A stretch of 64,000 nt of DNA from Paraburkholderia sartisoli (GCF_900107685.1 NZ_FNRQ01000006.1:310001-374000), one strand, 5' to 3'; shown: positions 34,434-43,468, numbered from the stretch's first letter. Notes: generated by a model from the sequence alone, not told the origin. Made by a program: numbers and translations.

Positions 34434-34667
34434 ATGGAAAAGAGAGTATCGAAGGCCGTTTTCAAGTCCAGGGCATGTGAGCTGTTCCGGCAGATTGAGA
34501 TGCTGGGGGAAACGGTTATCGTCACGGACCGGGGGCAACCCACCATCGAAATCAGGCCTTACTGCAGCAAGCACCAGAATCCGCTTGAGCTGTTGCGTGC
34601 TTCGATCGTGCATTTCGATGCGAAGTCCGCAACAACACCGGTCGCATCGGAGCCGGAAGTTCGATGA
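34434..34667 (+). CDS. Phd/YefM-type antitoxin
   Basis: A 77-residue antitoxin. EKRVSKAVFKSRACELFRQI, then LGETVIVTDRGQPTIEIRPY, match the DNA-binding N-terminal fold of Phd/YefM antitoxins; the C-terminal tail would neutralise the toxin. ATG at 34434 has GGTGGAG eight bases upstream; the longer ORF from 34347 is unlikely. It overlaps the toxin gene by ATGA, the usual order and coupling. Confidence 0.85.
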   Translation: MEKRVSKAVFKSRACELFRQIEMLGETVIVTDRGQPTIEIRPYCSKHQNPLELLRASIVHFDAKSATTPVASEPEVR

Positions 34668-35053
34668 TTACGCTCGATACGCTTGCGCTGGTCTGCTGGC
34701 TGGGCCGGCAGAAGGCTCTGAGTCAGGCGGCGCACGATGCGATCGATCGGGAACTGAACGGAGGCGAGATCCTGATTTCGGCGATCAGTGCGCTCGAAAT
34801 CGCCGATTTCGTCAAGGACGGCCGGCTCGGCCTGTCGATGGACGCGCGAAGCTGGCTCTCGACTGTCGTGTCGATGGAAGGCGTGCGGCTCGTTCCAGTG
34901 GACACCGAAATCGCCTTTCGCGCGGCCAGGCTGCCGCCCGCGCTCACGTCCCACCAGAGGCTGATCGCCGCCACCGCTCGCACTTTTGGCTGCGCGCTCG
35001 TCACCTCGGATGCGAAGTTTCGCGCCTCGACTTACGTGGAAACGATCTGGTGA
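34664..35053 (+). CDS. PIN-domain ribonuclease toxin (VapC-like)
   Basis: A 129-residue PIN-domain protein. The first acidic residue is in MITLDT (Asp5), the second in ISALEIADF (Glu about 46) and the last in ALVTSDAKF (Asp about 110). The usual Asp before RLI-ATA is Gln here (SHQRLIAATA), so one of the four metal-binding acids seems missing. PIN toxins cut RNA with Mg2+. Its 3' end overlaps the convergent LacI gene by 22 bp, so both transcripts are antisense there. Activity is uncertain because of the substitution. Confidence 0.85.
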   Translation: MITLDTLALVCWLGRQKALSQAAHDAIDRELNGGEILISAISALEIADFVKDGRLGLSMDARSWLSTVVSMEGVRLVPVDTEIAFRAARLPPALTSHQRLIAATARTFGCALVTSDAKFRASTYVETIW

Positions 35054-36111
35054 TGTGCGCCGCCCTGCTTCGTCCGGACCTGCCCGGTGGAGTCGCGCAC
35101 GACAAGTTCCGCCGGCAGCGTGATGCGTTGCGAGGCTGCACCGATACCCGCTATTTGCGCGAGCAACGTATTGATCGCCGAGCGCGCCATTTGCTGGAAC
35201 GGCTGGCGGATCGTGGTGAGTGCCGGATGAAACTGTTCGGACATCGGAATGTCGTCGAAGCCGATCACCGAAATGTCATCCGGCACGCGCAAGCCCGCTT
35301 CCCTGATTGCGGCGATGACGCCGAACGCACTCTGGTCATTCGCCGAGAAGATCGCGGTGGGCGGATCGGCGAGGTTCAGCAGATCGAATGTGACATCGAA
35401 CGCCATCATCTGCGAGAGGTCGCCCGCGGCGACGAGCGCGTCTTCGCGCGGCAACCCGAGCCGGGCGAGCGTGTCGTGATAGCCGCGCTGCCGGTCGCGC
35501 ACCCCCTCGATCGTTTCGTCACCCGCGAGGAACGCGATCCGCTTGTGACCGAGTTCCGCAAGATGTTCGACCGCGAGACGGGCGCCTCCGTAGTTGTCGA
35601 CCGATACCGATGGAAAATCGGTCAGCGTGCCGCCGCGTTGATCGACGACGACGACGGGCACTTTGGCGCTCGACAGCGCCTCGAGACACAGCGATTCGCG
35701 GGGCAGGATCGCGAGGATCCCATCCGAGAACTGCTGGATCAACCCGAGCAGGTCGTGATGCGGATGACGGTCCTCGTCGAACACGGTATAGACCAGGATC
35801 TCGCAGCCCGCGCCGCGCGCCGCGCGCCCCGCGCCGAGAATCAGCTCACTGGAGAACTGGGTATCGAGTGTCGGCGTGATGATGCCGATGATGCCGTTGC
35901 GACCGCCCGAAAGCTTCTGCGCGGTACGGTTGACGACATAGCCGATGTCCGACGCGATTCTCAGCACTTCGTCGCGGGTCTCCCGCGACACGCCGGAACG
36001 GCCGTTGAGCGCGCGCGAGGCGGTCATCTGGGACACGCCGGCGAGCTTCGCAACGTGCTCGAGCGTGGGGGTCTGCCTTGCCATGCGTGACGAGGGGGGG
36101 CGAGAGGTCAT
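35032..36111 (-). CDS. LacI-family repressor of the second sugar importer
   Basis: A 359-residue LacI regulator. The helix-turn-helix reads LEHVAKLAGVSQMTASRALN and the hinge helix VVNRTAQKLSGGRNGIIGII. The core has SVDNYGGARLAVEHLAELGH, IAFLAGDETIEGVRDRQRGY and ISVIGFDDIPMSEQFHPAL. Start ATG at 36111 is used; GTG at 36123 and ATG at 36084 are alternatives, with no clear ribosome binding site for any. It is divergent from the importer 2 operon and is flanked by palindromes at 36133-36148 and 36289-36310, probably its operators. Confidence 0.88.
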   Translation of the reverse strand: MTSRPPSSRMARQTPTLEHVAKLAGVSQMTASRALNGRSGVSRETRDEVLRIASDIGYVVNRTAQKLSGGRNGIIGIITPTLDTQFSSELILGAGRAARGAGCEILVYTVFDEDRHPHHDLLGLIQQFSDGILAILPRESLCLEALSSAKVPVVVVDQRGGTLTDFPSVSVDNYGGARLAVEHLAELGHKRIAFLAGDETIEGVRDRQRGYHDTLARLGLPREDALVAAGDLSQMMAFDVTFDLLNLADPPTAIFSANDQSAFGVIAAIREAGLRVPDDISVIGFDDIPMSEQFHPALTTIRQPFQQMARSAINTLLAQIAGIGAASQRITLPAELVVRDSTGQVRTKQGGAHHQIVST

Positions 36112-36132
36112 ATCGGAGTTCACTCACTGGCT

Positions 36133-36148
36133 ACGTTAGCGCTACCGT
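36133..36148. promoter_or_regulatory. Operator-like palindrome before the LacI gene
   Basis: ACGTTAGCGCTACCGT is a 16-bp palindrome with one mismatch and a central GC, located just upstream of the leftward LacI gene. Autoregulation is the likely role. Confidence 0.5.
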
Positions 36149-36288
36149 TTGTATGCGCACCATTCTACCAGAACCGGTTGCGCCGCAGCCTCCATCGGCG
36201 TATCAACCTTCCCCAGCACGCGATATGTCGCGAAAGCGACCAGGTAAAATCCCGCATAGCATGAGTTCATACACGGGTTTAACATTTG

Positions 36289-36310
36289 TTAACGTTATGG
36301 CTAACGTTAA
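36289..36310. promoter_or_regulatory. Double TAACGTTA operator before the importer 2 operon
   Basis: TTAACGTTA-TGGC-TAACGTTAA is a perfect 22-bp inverted repeat made of two TAACGTTA octamers 12 bp apart, 45 bp before the binding-protein ATG. The same pair of octamers occurs at 34143-34162. TAACGTTA with a central CG fits LacI-family recognition. Confidence 0.65.
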
Positions 36311-36354
36311 ATATCTGGGTTGATATTCCAGTATCCATAAGAGGGGACATAAAT

Positions 36355-37653
36355 ATGGCGTACCCGGCTTTTTCCAAAGCGCGGTCGATGGTCGGCGCCA
36401 CGGCGCTCGTATGCTCGCTGTGCGCAATCGCATCGACTGCCGCATTTGCGCAATCCGGCAAGACGATCACGGAGTGGGACCAGCAGACCAACGCCACGTC
36501 GAGCAAGGTGCTGCGGGATGCGGCAGATCGCTTCGAGCGGCAGAATCCTGGCTACAAGGTCGAAGACTCGCACGTCCTGAACGAGGCGTACAAGACGAAG
36601 CTGAAGGTGGCATTCGGTGCAGGCGAGCCGCCTTGTGTGTTCGAGTCGTGGGGCGGAGGTCCGCTGCATGAATATGTGAAAGCCGGTCAGATTGTCGACC
36701 TGACGCCGTATCTCCAGAAAGATCCGGCTTATCGCGACCGCTTCCTGCCGACCTCGTGGCATGCGGTCACGTTCGACAACAAGACGTATGGCGTCGCGGC
36801 GGAAAACGCATCCGCGGCCGTGATCTTCTATAACAAGGACCTGTTCAAGCAATACAACCTGAGCCCGCCGGCGAATTGGGACCAGTTGATGCACGTCGTG
36901 CAGGTGCTGACCTCGCACGGTATTGCGCCGTTTGCGCTGAGCAACAAGAACAAGTGGACTGGTTCGATGTACTACATGTACCTCGTCGACCGGATCGGTG
37001 GGCCCGAGGTGTTCCGCAAGGCAGTGGATCGCTCGCCCGGCGGCAGCTTCGCGGATCCGGCCTTCGTCGAGGCCGGCAAGTACATTCAGGACCTCGTGAA
37101 GGCGGGTGCTTTCGCGAAGGGTTTCAACGGTCTTGACTACGACGTGGGCGCCTCGCGTCGTCTGCTGTATTCGGGCCGCGCCGCGATGGAATTGATGGGC
37201 GGCTGGGAAGCGTCGACGATCCAGAACGAGAATCCCGGGTTTGCAGGCAAGCTCGACTTCTTCCCGTTCCCGGCCGTACCGGGCGGCAAGGGTGATCCGC
37301 GCGACGTGATCGGCACGGTCGGCGACGGCTTCATGAGCATCTCGACGGAGTGCAAGGACCCGCAGGCGGCGTTCAAGCTGATCCAGACGATGACCGACGA
37401 TACGTCGATGCGCGGTCGCGTTCTCGACAAGAAAATTCCGCCGGTCAAGAACATCACCATTACGGATCCGTTCCTGAAGCGCCTGCAGGCGTTGATCGCC
37501 GACGCGCCGAACGTGCAGCTCTGGTACGACCAGGAGTTGCCGCCGAAGCTGGGCGAGCTGCACAAGGATACGTCGCAGGAGCTGTTCGGCCTGTCGATCA
37601 CGCCTGAAGCCGCTGCGCAGCAAATGGAAGCCGCCGCGAAGGCGGGAAGCTAA
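36355..37653 (+). CDS. Sugar ABC transporter periplasmic binding protein (importer 2)
   Basis: A 432-residue family-1 binding protein. The signal peptide has a hydrophobic stretch ending AIASTAAFAQ. WDQQTNATSSKVLRDAADRF, YNKDLFKQYNLSPPANWDQL and the late ELFGLSITPEAAAQQM are typical of CUT1 sugar binders. GAGGGG precedes the ATG. First gene of the operon binding protein-permease-permease-ATPase, followed by a GH3 enzyme and xylose genes, so xylo-oligosaccharide is a plausible ligand by context. Confidence 0.9.
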   Translation: MAYPAFSKARSMVGATALVCSLCAIASTAAFAQSGKTITEWDQQTNATSSKVLRDAADRFERQNPGYKVEDSHVLNEAYKTKLKVAFGAGEPPCVFESWGGGPLHEYVKAGQIVDLTPYLQKDPAYRDRFLPTSWHAVTFDNKTYGVAAENASAAVIFYNKDLFKQYNLSPPANWDQLMHVVQVLTSHGIAPFALSNKNKWTGSMYYMYLVDRIGGPEVFRKAVDRSPGGSFADPAFVEAGKYIQDLVKAGAFAKGFNGLDYDVGASRRLLYSGRAAMELMGGWEASTIQNENPGFAGKLDFFPFPAVPGGKGDPRDVIGTVGDGFMSISTECKDPQAAFKLIQTMTDDTSMRGRVLDKKIPPVKNITITDPFLKRLQALIADAPNVQLWYDQELPPKLGELHKDTSQELFGLSITPEAAAQQMEAAAKAGS

Positions 37654-37715
37654 CCCGTAGTCCGAAGAGGAGCCCGGCCCGTGTCGTTTTTCGATGCGGG
37701 CTGGACACACGATCT

Positions 37716-38633
37716 GTGAATATTGCAATCTCCACCGCGCCCGTCGAGCGGGCGCGTATTTCGTCACAGTGGCTGGTTATCACCGTTTTTCTCGCCCCCG
37801 CGGTGGTGCTGCTGGCGATATTTCTGCTGTATCCGCTGCTCTCCAGTCTGCGGCTTTCGCTGGTCGACTGGACCGGGCTCGGTACGCATTCACGCTTCGT
37901 GGGGCTCGCCAACTGGGCGCATCTCGCGCAGGACACGGTTTTCTGGCGCTCCTTGTGGAACAACGTCCTTCTCGCGCTCGCGTCGATCGTGATCGAGCTG
38001 CCCATCTCGCTGGCGCTGGCGGTGCTGCTGGAAAAGGCGGGGCGTGGCTCGCGTATTCTCAAGATTCTCTATTTCCTGCCGCTGCTGATGTCGAGCGTCG
38101 CGATCGGCGTGCTGTTCAAGAATATCTATGATCCGAATTTCGGACCGCTGAACGTCGCGCTGCGCGCCATCGGCCTTGACCTGTTCGCGCAGGACTGGCT
38201 CGGCGACACGCGCTTCTCGCTCGCTTCGACGATTGCGGTGATCTGCTGGCAAAACGTGCCGTTCTACATGATCCTGTTTCTTGCCGGACTGTCGTCGATG
38301 CCGGCGGAGTTGAACGAGGCGGCCCGCCTGGACGGCGCCTCCGAATGGACCATCTTCTGGCGCATCAAGCTGCCGCATCTGCAAGGCGCGATCCGCACGG
38401 CAGTCCTGCTGTCGGTACTCGGCTCGCTGCGGTATTTCGATCTGATCTACGTGATGACGGGCGGTGGCCCGGAAGGCTCGTCCGAGCTGATGGCGACGTA
38501 TATGTACCGGACCGTGTTCAGTTCTTTCCAGCTGGGCTACGGCAGCACGATCGGCTCCGCGATGTTCATCATCGTCTCACTGGTTGCCGCCATCGCATTG
38601 CGCATGACGCGTCGTTACGAAACGGAAGTTTGA
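37716..38633 (+). CDS. Sugar ABC transporter permease, MalF-like (importer 2)
   Basis: A 305-residue permease with six transmembrane segments (first WLVITVFLAPAVVLLAIFLL), the EAA loop LNEAARLDGASEWTIFWRIK and the GGPEGSSELMATYMYRTVF C-terminal region of sugar permeases. It starts with GTG at 37716; no strong ribosome binding site is visible. Two bases separate it from the next permease gene. Confidence 0.88.
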   Translation: MNIAISTAPVERARISSQWLVITVFLAPAVVLLAIFLLYPLLSSLRLSLVDWTGLGTHSRFVGLANWAHLAQDTVFWRSLWNNVLLALASIVIELPISLALAVLLEKAGRGSRILKILYFLPLLMSSVAIGVLFKNIYDPNFGPLNVALRAIGLDLFAQDWLGDTRFSLASTIAVICWQNVPFYMILFLAGLSSMPAELNEAARLDGASEWTIFWRIKLPHLQGAIRTAVLLSVLGSLRYFDLIYVMTGGGPEGSSELMATYMYRTVFSSFQLGYGSTIGSAMFIIVSLVAAIALRMTRRYETEV

Positions 38634-38635
38634 GC

Positions 38636-39481
38636 ATGGCCACTGAAATCCGTCGCCTCCCTTTTCCCAGGATTCGCATCGGTGTCCCGTTGCTGGGTCT
38701 GATCTGGCTCGCCGTGACGACGTTGCCGTTCCTCTTTGTCGTGGTGACGAGCCTGAAGACGCAGGAGGAAACCTTCTCCGCGCCGGTCTGGGCACTGCCA
38801 CACCATTTTTATTTCGGAAACTACTGGGCGGTGTTGCACGGTCCTTACCTCACCTACTTTGGCAACAGTGTCTTTGTCGTCGGGCTTTCGGTGCTGCTGA
38901 TCGTGCTGTTGAGCGCCATGGCGGCCTATGTATTCGCCCGCCTGCGCTTTCGCTTGAACAAGCTGCTGTTCGGCCTCGTGATCGCAGGGATGATCGTGCC
39001 GTTGCACGCCACGCTCGTGCCGATCTATCTGCTGACCCGAAACCTCGGGCTGTACGACACCCAGTTCGCGCTGATCGGACCGTATGTGGCGCTCAGCCTG
39101 CCGATTTCGATCTTCATCCTGACGGAGTTCATGCGCCAGATTCCGCATGAACTCGAGGAAGCCGCGCAGCTCGACGGCTGCGGTCCGTTCAGGATTTTCT
39201 GGCGCATCTTTTTCCCGCTCTCCACGCCGGGGCTGGCGACAGTCGCGATCTACAACGGAATCGCGCTCTGGAACGAGTTCATCTTCGCGTACATGCTGAC
39301 CTCGACTCCGCCGCACCGTACGCTGCCACTTGCCGTGTGGGATTTCCAGGGGCAGTACTCGTCGAACATTCCGGCGATGCTGGCGGTCGTCACGATGACG
39401 TCGTTGCCGCTCATCGCGGCCTACGCGTTCGGTCAGGAGCGTTTGATCAAGGGCATGATGGCCGGCTCCCTGAAGGGCTGA
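38636..39481 (+). CDS. Sugar ABC transporter permease, MalG-like (importer 2)
   Basis: A 281-residue permease. VPLLGLIWLAVTTLPFLFVV is the first membrane helix, LEEAAQLDGCGPFRIFWRIF the ATPase-docking loop, and ERLIKGMMAGSLKG the typical end. Start ATG at 38636 just after the previous stop; long in-frame sequence upstream overlaps the other permease and is not used. Confidence 0.9.
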   Translation: MATEIRRLPFPRIRIGVPLLGLIWLAVTTLPFLFVVVTSLKTQEETFSAPVWALPHHFYFGNYWAVLHGPYLTYFGNSVFVVGLSVLLIVLLSAMAAYVFARLRFRLNKLLFGLVIAGMIVPLHATLVPIYLLTRNLGLYDTQFALIGPYVALSLPISIFILTEFMRQIPHELEEAAQLDGCGPFRIFWRIFFPLSTPGLATVAIYNGIALWNEFIFAYMLTSTPPHRTLPLAVWDFQGQYSSNIPAMLAVVTMTSLPLIAAYAFGQERLIKGMMAGSLKG

Positions 39482-39597
39482 CGGGCGGATGACGAACCGG
39501 GTCCAGCCAGCCAGGGCAGGGTCGCGTCCCGCACTGTCGGCCGGATCAGTCGGGCTGAAGCGAACGCCCGGTAATTTAACTGCGAACACAACGAGCT

Positions 39598-40728
39598 ATG
39601 GCAAGCATTACCCTGACTAAAGTACAGAAGGCGTACGAAGGCAATTCGCCGATTATTCGCGACGTCCATCTCGAAGTCGGCGAGAACGAGTTCTGTGTGT
39701 TTCTCGGGCCGTCGGGATGCGGGAAGTCGACGTTATTGCGCATGGTCGCCGGACTCGAATCGATCACCAGCGGCGAGTTGCGTATCGACGGGCAATTGAT
39801 GAACAACGTGCCGCCCGCGGAACGCCGTGTCGCCATGGTGTTTCAGAACTACGCGCTGTATCCGCACATGAGCGTCTACGAGAACATGGCTTTCGGCCTG
39901 CGTCAGGCGAAGATCGACAAGGCGACGATCGACAGCAAGGTGCGCCGCACGGCGGCCGCGCTACAACTGGACGGGCTGCTGGAGCGCCGTCCCGCTGCGT
40001 TGTCCGGTGGACAGCGGCAGCGTGTGGCGATCGGCCGGGCGATCGTGCGCGAACCAGGCGTGTTCCTGTTCGACGAGCCGTTGTCGAATCTCGACGCTGC
40101 GCTGCGTGTGCAGACCCGCATCGAGATTGCCCGCCTGCATCGGGAATTCCGCCGGGCAAGCGCGATTTACGTCACGCACGATCAGATCGAAGCGATGGCG
40201 CTGGCGGACAAGATCGTGCTGTTGCACGCCGGTGCGGAAATGGAAAAGCACGGCAGCATCGCCCAGACCGGTGCGCCGCTGGATCTGTATCACCGGCCCA
40301 AAAGCCGCTTCGTGGCGGGCTTTATCGGATCTCCCAGGATGAACTTCCTGCCGGGCGTCGTGACGACGATCGACGCCCGGGGTATCGAGGTTCAACTGAC
40401 GGGCGGCGAGCGCGTGCGGGCACAAGTCGATGGCCGCAATACGCGCCCCGGCATGCCTGTCACGCTGGGCATCCGGCCCGAACACCTGGGCCTCCCCTCC
40501 GGTCAGCCAGGGGCTCAGACCATCCGCCGCGCGGTCCGTCTCGTGGAGCGAATGGGGGAACACACCTACGTTCATATCGACGGTGGCAGCCGGGACGGCA
40601 ACACGCTGATCGCCAAGGTGCCTGGCGATGGCGGCGTGGCGCGCGATGAACATATCGATCTCACGCTGGCGCCAGACGCGTGCCATGTGTTCGACGAACG
40701 GGATTTCGCGCTGCCGGGTCTGCACTGA
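39598..40728 (+). CDS. Sugar ABC transporter ATPase, UgpC/MsmK-like (importer 2)
   Basis: A 376-residue ATPase with Walker A GPSGCGKST, signature LSGGQRQRVAIGRAIVR, Walker B VFLFDEPLSNLD and H-loop YVTHDQIEAM. A short insertion (HAGAEMEKHGSIAQTGAP) lies after the H-loop helix. The C-terminal OB/TOBE domain is of the CUT1 kind. It lies 116 bp after the permease gene and completes importer 2. Confidence 0.93.
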   Translation: MASITLTKVQKAYEGNSPIIRDVHLEVGENEFCVFLGPSGCGKSTLLRMVAGLESITSGELRIDGQLMNNVPPAERRVAMVFQNYALYPHMSVYENMAFGLRQAKIDKATIDSKVRRTAAALQLDGLLERRPAALSGGQRQRVAIGRAIVREPGVFLFDEPLSNLDAALRVQTRIEIARLHREFRRASAIYVTHDQIEAMALADKIVLLHAGAEMEKHGSIAQTGAPLDLYHRPKSRFVAGFIGSPRMNFLPGVVTTIDARGIEVQLTGGERVRAQVDGRNTRPGMPVTLGIRPEHLGLPSGQPGAQTIRRAVRLVERMGEHTYVHIDGGSRDGNTLIAKVPGDGGVARDEHIDLTLAPDACHVFDERDFALPGLH

Positions 40729-40816
40729 CCCTGGCGTTCCAGCTGTGAACGGGCCGCGTCGGACAGCAGGCGCTTCCAGCAGCGAAGCGGTGCTCCCTCG
40801 TCATGCTATCGAGGTA

Positions 40817-40868
40817 ATGAACTTCCAGTCCTTTAATTATTCGACCAATTAAAAGGACTACGAAGTTC
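40817..40868 (+). promoter_or_regulatory. Long hairpin with tiny ORF before the GH3 gene
   Basis: GAACTTC-CA-GTCCTTTAATT (40819-40838) is the inverted complement of AATTAAAAGGAC-TAC-GAAGTTC (40847-40868), giving about 18 paired bases with one bulge. An 11-codon ORF (ATG at 40817, encoding MNFQSFNYSTN, stop at 40850-40852) is embedded in its 5' arm and loop, with GAGG just upstream. This arrangement resembles a leader/attenuator controlling the GH3 gene, or an mRNA-stabilising hairpin. Role inferred. Confidence 0.5.
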
Positions 40869-40883
40869 AGAAAGGAATATCAA

Positions 40884-40985
40884 ATGCAAGGCGAGACTTC
40901 GGATAAAGCGGTGCCGTCCCCTGCGGTTGTGATGAAAAGCGGATTTGTCGGCGCCATTGGCGCCCTGTACACCCGGATCATTTAA
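40884..40985 (+). CDS. Small 33-codon ORF before the GH3 gene
   Basis: ATG at 40884 with AAGGA 8 bases upstream, ending TAA at 40983-40985, 11 bases before the GH3 start. The predicted peptide starts MQGETSDKAVPSPAVVMKSG and ends hydrophobically (FVGAIGALYTRII). It could be a leader peptide coupled to the GH3 gene or the remnant of a lost membrane protein gene. No family recognised. Confidence 0.4.
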   Translation: MQGETSDKAVPSPAVVMKSGFVGAIGALYTRII

Positions 40986-40996
40986 AGGAGTTCCAG

Positions 40997-43402
40997 ATGT
41001 TGCTTCGCCAAAGTGAAGTTCCGCTCTACCGCGATCCCACTGCGGCTGTCGAGGAGCGTGTTTCCGATTTGCTGGCGCGCATGACAGTGGACGAGAAAAT
41101 TGCCCAGTTGCACGCCGCGTGGCTGAAGCTGTCGTCCGATGGCAATCACGAAGCGCGTACTGTGGATTTTGCGCATGGCGATGCCGGCATCACGGTGGAA
41201 ACGATCCTTCAACACGGGCTGGGTCAGATCACGCGCCCGCTCGGCACGCATACGGTTGACCCGAAGGAAGGCGTGCGCGCGCTCAACGCGTTGCAGCGGC
41301 AGATGGTGGAGGAGACGCGCCTCGGTATTCCCGTGATGTCCCACGAAGAATGCCTGGTCGGCCTGATGATCAAGGACGCCACGCTGTTCCCGTCGCCGCT
41401 GAACTATGCGGCGACGTGGAACCCGGGCCTCGTCGAACACGTGGGGCGGATCATCGGCGAGCAGGCGCGTTCGATCGGTTGTCATCAAGGGCTCGCGCCG
41501 GTGCTGGACGTGTCGCGCGATCCGCGCTGGGGTCGCACCGAGGAAACACTCGGCGAGGACCCCTATCTCGTCGGCGTGCTTGCCTGTCACTACGTCAAGG
41601 GACTGCAGGGGGAACACCGTGACCTGCTCGCGACCCTCAAGCATTTCGTCGGACATTCGGCGAGCGAAGGCGGCCGCAATCACGCGCCCGTGCATGTCGG
41701 CCCGCGCGAGCTCAACGACGTTTTCATGCTGCCGTTCGAGATGGCGGTCAAGCTGGCGAATGCCGGCTCCGTCATGCCTGCCTATCACGACATTGACGGC
41801 GTGCCCTGTCATGCGGACCGTACGTTGCTTCAGGAAACGTTGCGCGAGAAGTGGGGTTTCGACGGACTGGTTGTCGCCGACTACGCAGGCGTCGACCTGC
41901 TGCACGGTCATCATGCGGTCGCGCGCGACAGCGCGGCTGCCGCGGCGCTCGCGTTCAATGCCGGACTCGACGTCGAGTTGCCCGGACACGAGTGCGCGCT
42001 GCATCTGAAAGAAGCGCTGGCGCGCGGTGAGATCAGCGAAGAAACGATCGACGCCGCCGCATCGCGCGTGCTGCGCACGAAGTTCCGTCTCGGCCTGTTC
42101 GAAAAGCCGTATGCCGATCCGGAGCGAGTAGATGTGAAAAGCGAAGCGGCGGGCGACATCGCGTATCGGGTGGCGCTTGAATCGGCCGTGCTCCTGCGCA
42201 ACGAAGGCGGCGTGTTGCCGCTGGATGTCGAAGGGGCGGCGAAGGTCGCGGTGATCGGGCCGACCGCCGACGATCCGTTGGCGCTGCTGGCCGGCTACAG
42301 TTTCCCGGTGCATCTGATCAACGCCGGCGAGCAGTCGGTCGCGTCGATCGGTACGCCGCTGCAGGCGTTGCGCGCGCTGCTCGGCGATCAACGGGTGATC
42401 CATGCGCGTGGCTGCGACATCATCGCGGAGCGCCGCGCTGGCGCGCCGGTGTTCCCCAGCGATGTGTCGCTGGATACCACGGCGCACGCCAGCCGCGACG
42501 AACTGATCAGCCGGGACACCGGCGGCATCGCAGCGGCGGTCGACGCCGCACGGCAGGCCGGCGTCGCGATCGTCTTCGTCGGGGATCTGTCGGGGCTGTT
42601 CCAGTCCGGCACGGTAGGTGAAGGATCCGACACGGACAGCCTGGACCTGCCTGGCGTGCAGCAGGCGTTGCTCGCAGCGGTGGTCGATAGCGGTACGCCG
42701 ACGGTCGTCGTGATGACGGGCGGCCGCCCGTATAACCTGGGTGGTCTCGAGGACCGGATCGCGGCGCAGATCATGGCTTTCGCGCCGGGTGAGCGGGGTG
42801 CGGAAGCGCTCGCCGGTCTGCTGGCAGGTCGCGCGAACTTCACCGGCCGCCTGCCGTTGTCGGTGCCGAAAAGCGCTGGAGCAGTACCCTATACCTACAA
42901 TCACCGTTTGAAGAGTGCGGGTACACCGGTTGCTTACCATTTCGGTTGCCGCTACCCGTTTGGATTTGGGCTCAGCTATACGCAGTTCCGTTACGGCAGT
43001 CTCGCTCTCGCGCGACGCGAAGTCCCGATTGCCGACGGAACGATCGAACTCAGCTTCGTGGTCGAGAACACCGGCTCGCGCGAAGGCAGCGAAATCGTGC
43101 AGCTCTATGTGCGGGACCGGCTGGCATCGTCGGCACGACCGGTACGCGAATTGAAGGCTTTTGCCCGCGTGCCGCTAGCGGCGGGCGCCTCCGCGCGGGT
43201 TCGCGTGAAGCTGCCCGTGGACATGCTCAATTTCACCGATGGACGAGGGGAGCGTATCGTCGAGCCAGGCGACTTCGACCTGATGGTCGGAAGCTCGAGC
43301 CGCGACCTTCATCTGGGCGACGTGGTGACTGTCACCGGTAACGCGGCGAGAACACTTGAACGCGACTGGCGGATGGTGAGCGAGGTCGACGTACTGCGGT
43401 AA
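40997..43402 (+). CDS. GH3 beta-glucosidase/beta-xylosidase
   Basis: An 801-residue glycoside hydrolase family 3 enzyme. The (beta/alpha)8 domain starts VSDLLARMTVDEKIAQLHAA, includes RDPRWGRTEETLGEDPYLVG and KHFVGHSASEGGRNHAPVHV, and has the nucleophile Asp in FDGLVVADYAGVDLLHGHH (about residue 294). The alpha/beta sandwich domain follows (LLRNEGGVLPLD, DLSGLFQSGTVGEGSDTDSL) and a fibronectin-III-like domain closes it (YPFGFGLSYTQF, ENTGSREGSEIVQLYVRD). No signal peptide, so the substrate is imported. Next to xylose genes, beta-xylosidase is likely, though family members with the same layout are glucosidases. Confidence 0.92.
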   Translation: MLLRQSEVPLYRDPTAAVEERVSDLLARMTVDEKIAQLHAAWLKLSSDGNHEARTVDFAHGDAGITVETILQHGLGQITRPLGTHTVDPKEGVRALNALQRQMVEETRLGIPVMSHEECLVGLMIKDATLFPSPLNYAATWNPGLVEHVGRIIGEQARSIGCHQGLAPVLDVSRDPRWGRTEETLGEDPYLVGVLACHYVKGLQGEHRDLLATLKHFVGHSASEGGRNHAPVHVGPRELNDVFMLPFEMAVKLANAGSVMPAYHDIDGVPCHADRTLLQETLREKWGFDGLVVADYAGVDLLHGHHAVARDSAAAAALAFNAGLDVELPGHECALHLKEALARGEISEETIDAAASRVLRTKFRLGLFEKPYADPERVDVKSEAAGDIAYRVALESAVLLRNEGGVLPLDVEGAAKVAVIGPTADDPLALLAGYSFPVHLINAGEQSVASIGTPLQALRALLGDQRVIHARGCDIIAERRAGAPVFPSDVSLDTTAHASRDELISRDTGGIAAAVDAARQAGVAIVFVGDLSGLFQSGTVGEGSDTDSLDLPGVQQALLAAVVDSGTPTVVVMTGGRPYNLGGLEDRIAAQIMAFAPGERGAEALAGLLAGRANFTGRLPLSVPKSAGAVPYTYNHRLKSAGTPVAYHFGCRYPFGFGLSYTQFRYGSLALARREVPIADGTIELSFVVENTGSREGSEIVQLYVRDRLASSARPVRELKAFARVPLAAGASARVRVKLPVDMLNFTDGRGERIVEPGDFDLMVGSSSRDLHLGDVVTVTGNAARTLERDWRMVSEVDVLR

Positions 43403-43468
43403 CCGGCAGGGTGGGGTGCGGCTGGTGCCGCGAATTTGTCGTCATACCCGTAACAAATGGAATATCCG

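Noticed and set aside
36307..37767. 486-codon reverse-strand ORF
   Set aside because: Antisense shadow of the importer 2 binding protein, with no recognisable domain.
40982..42940. 652-codon reverse-strand ORF
   Set aside because: It is antisense to the GH3 gene; its Arg/His-rich text and lack of family motifs show it is a high-GC shadow.
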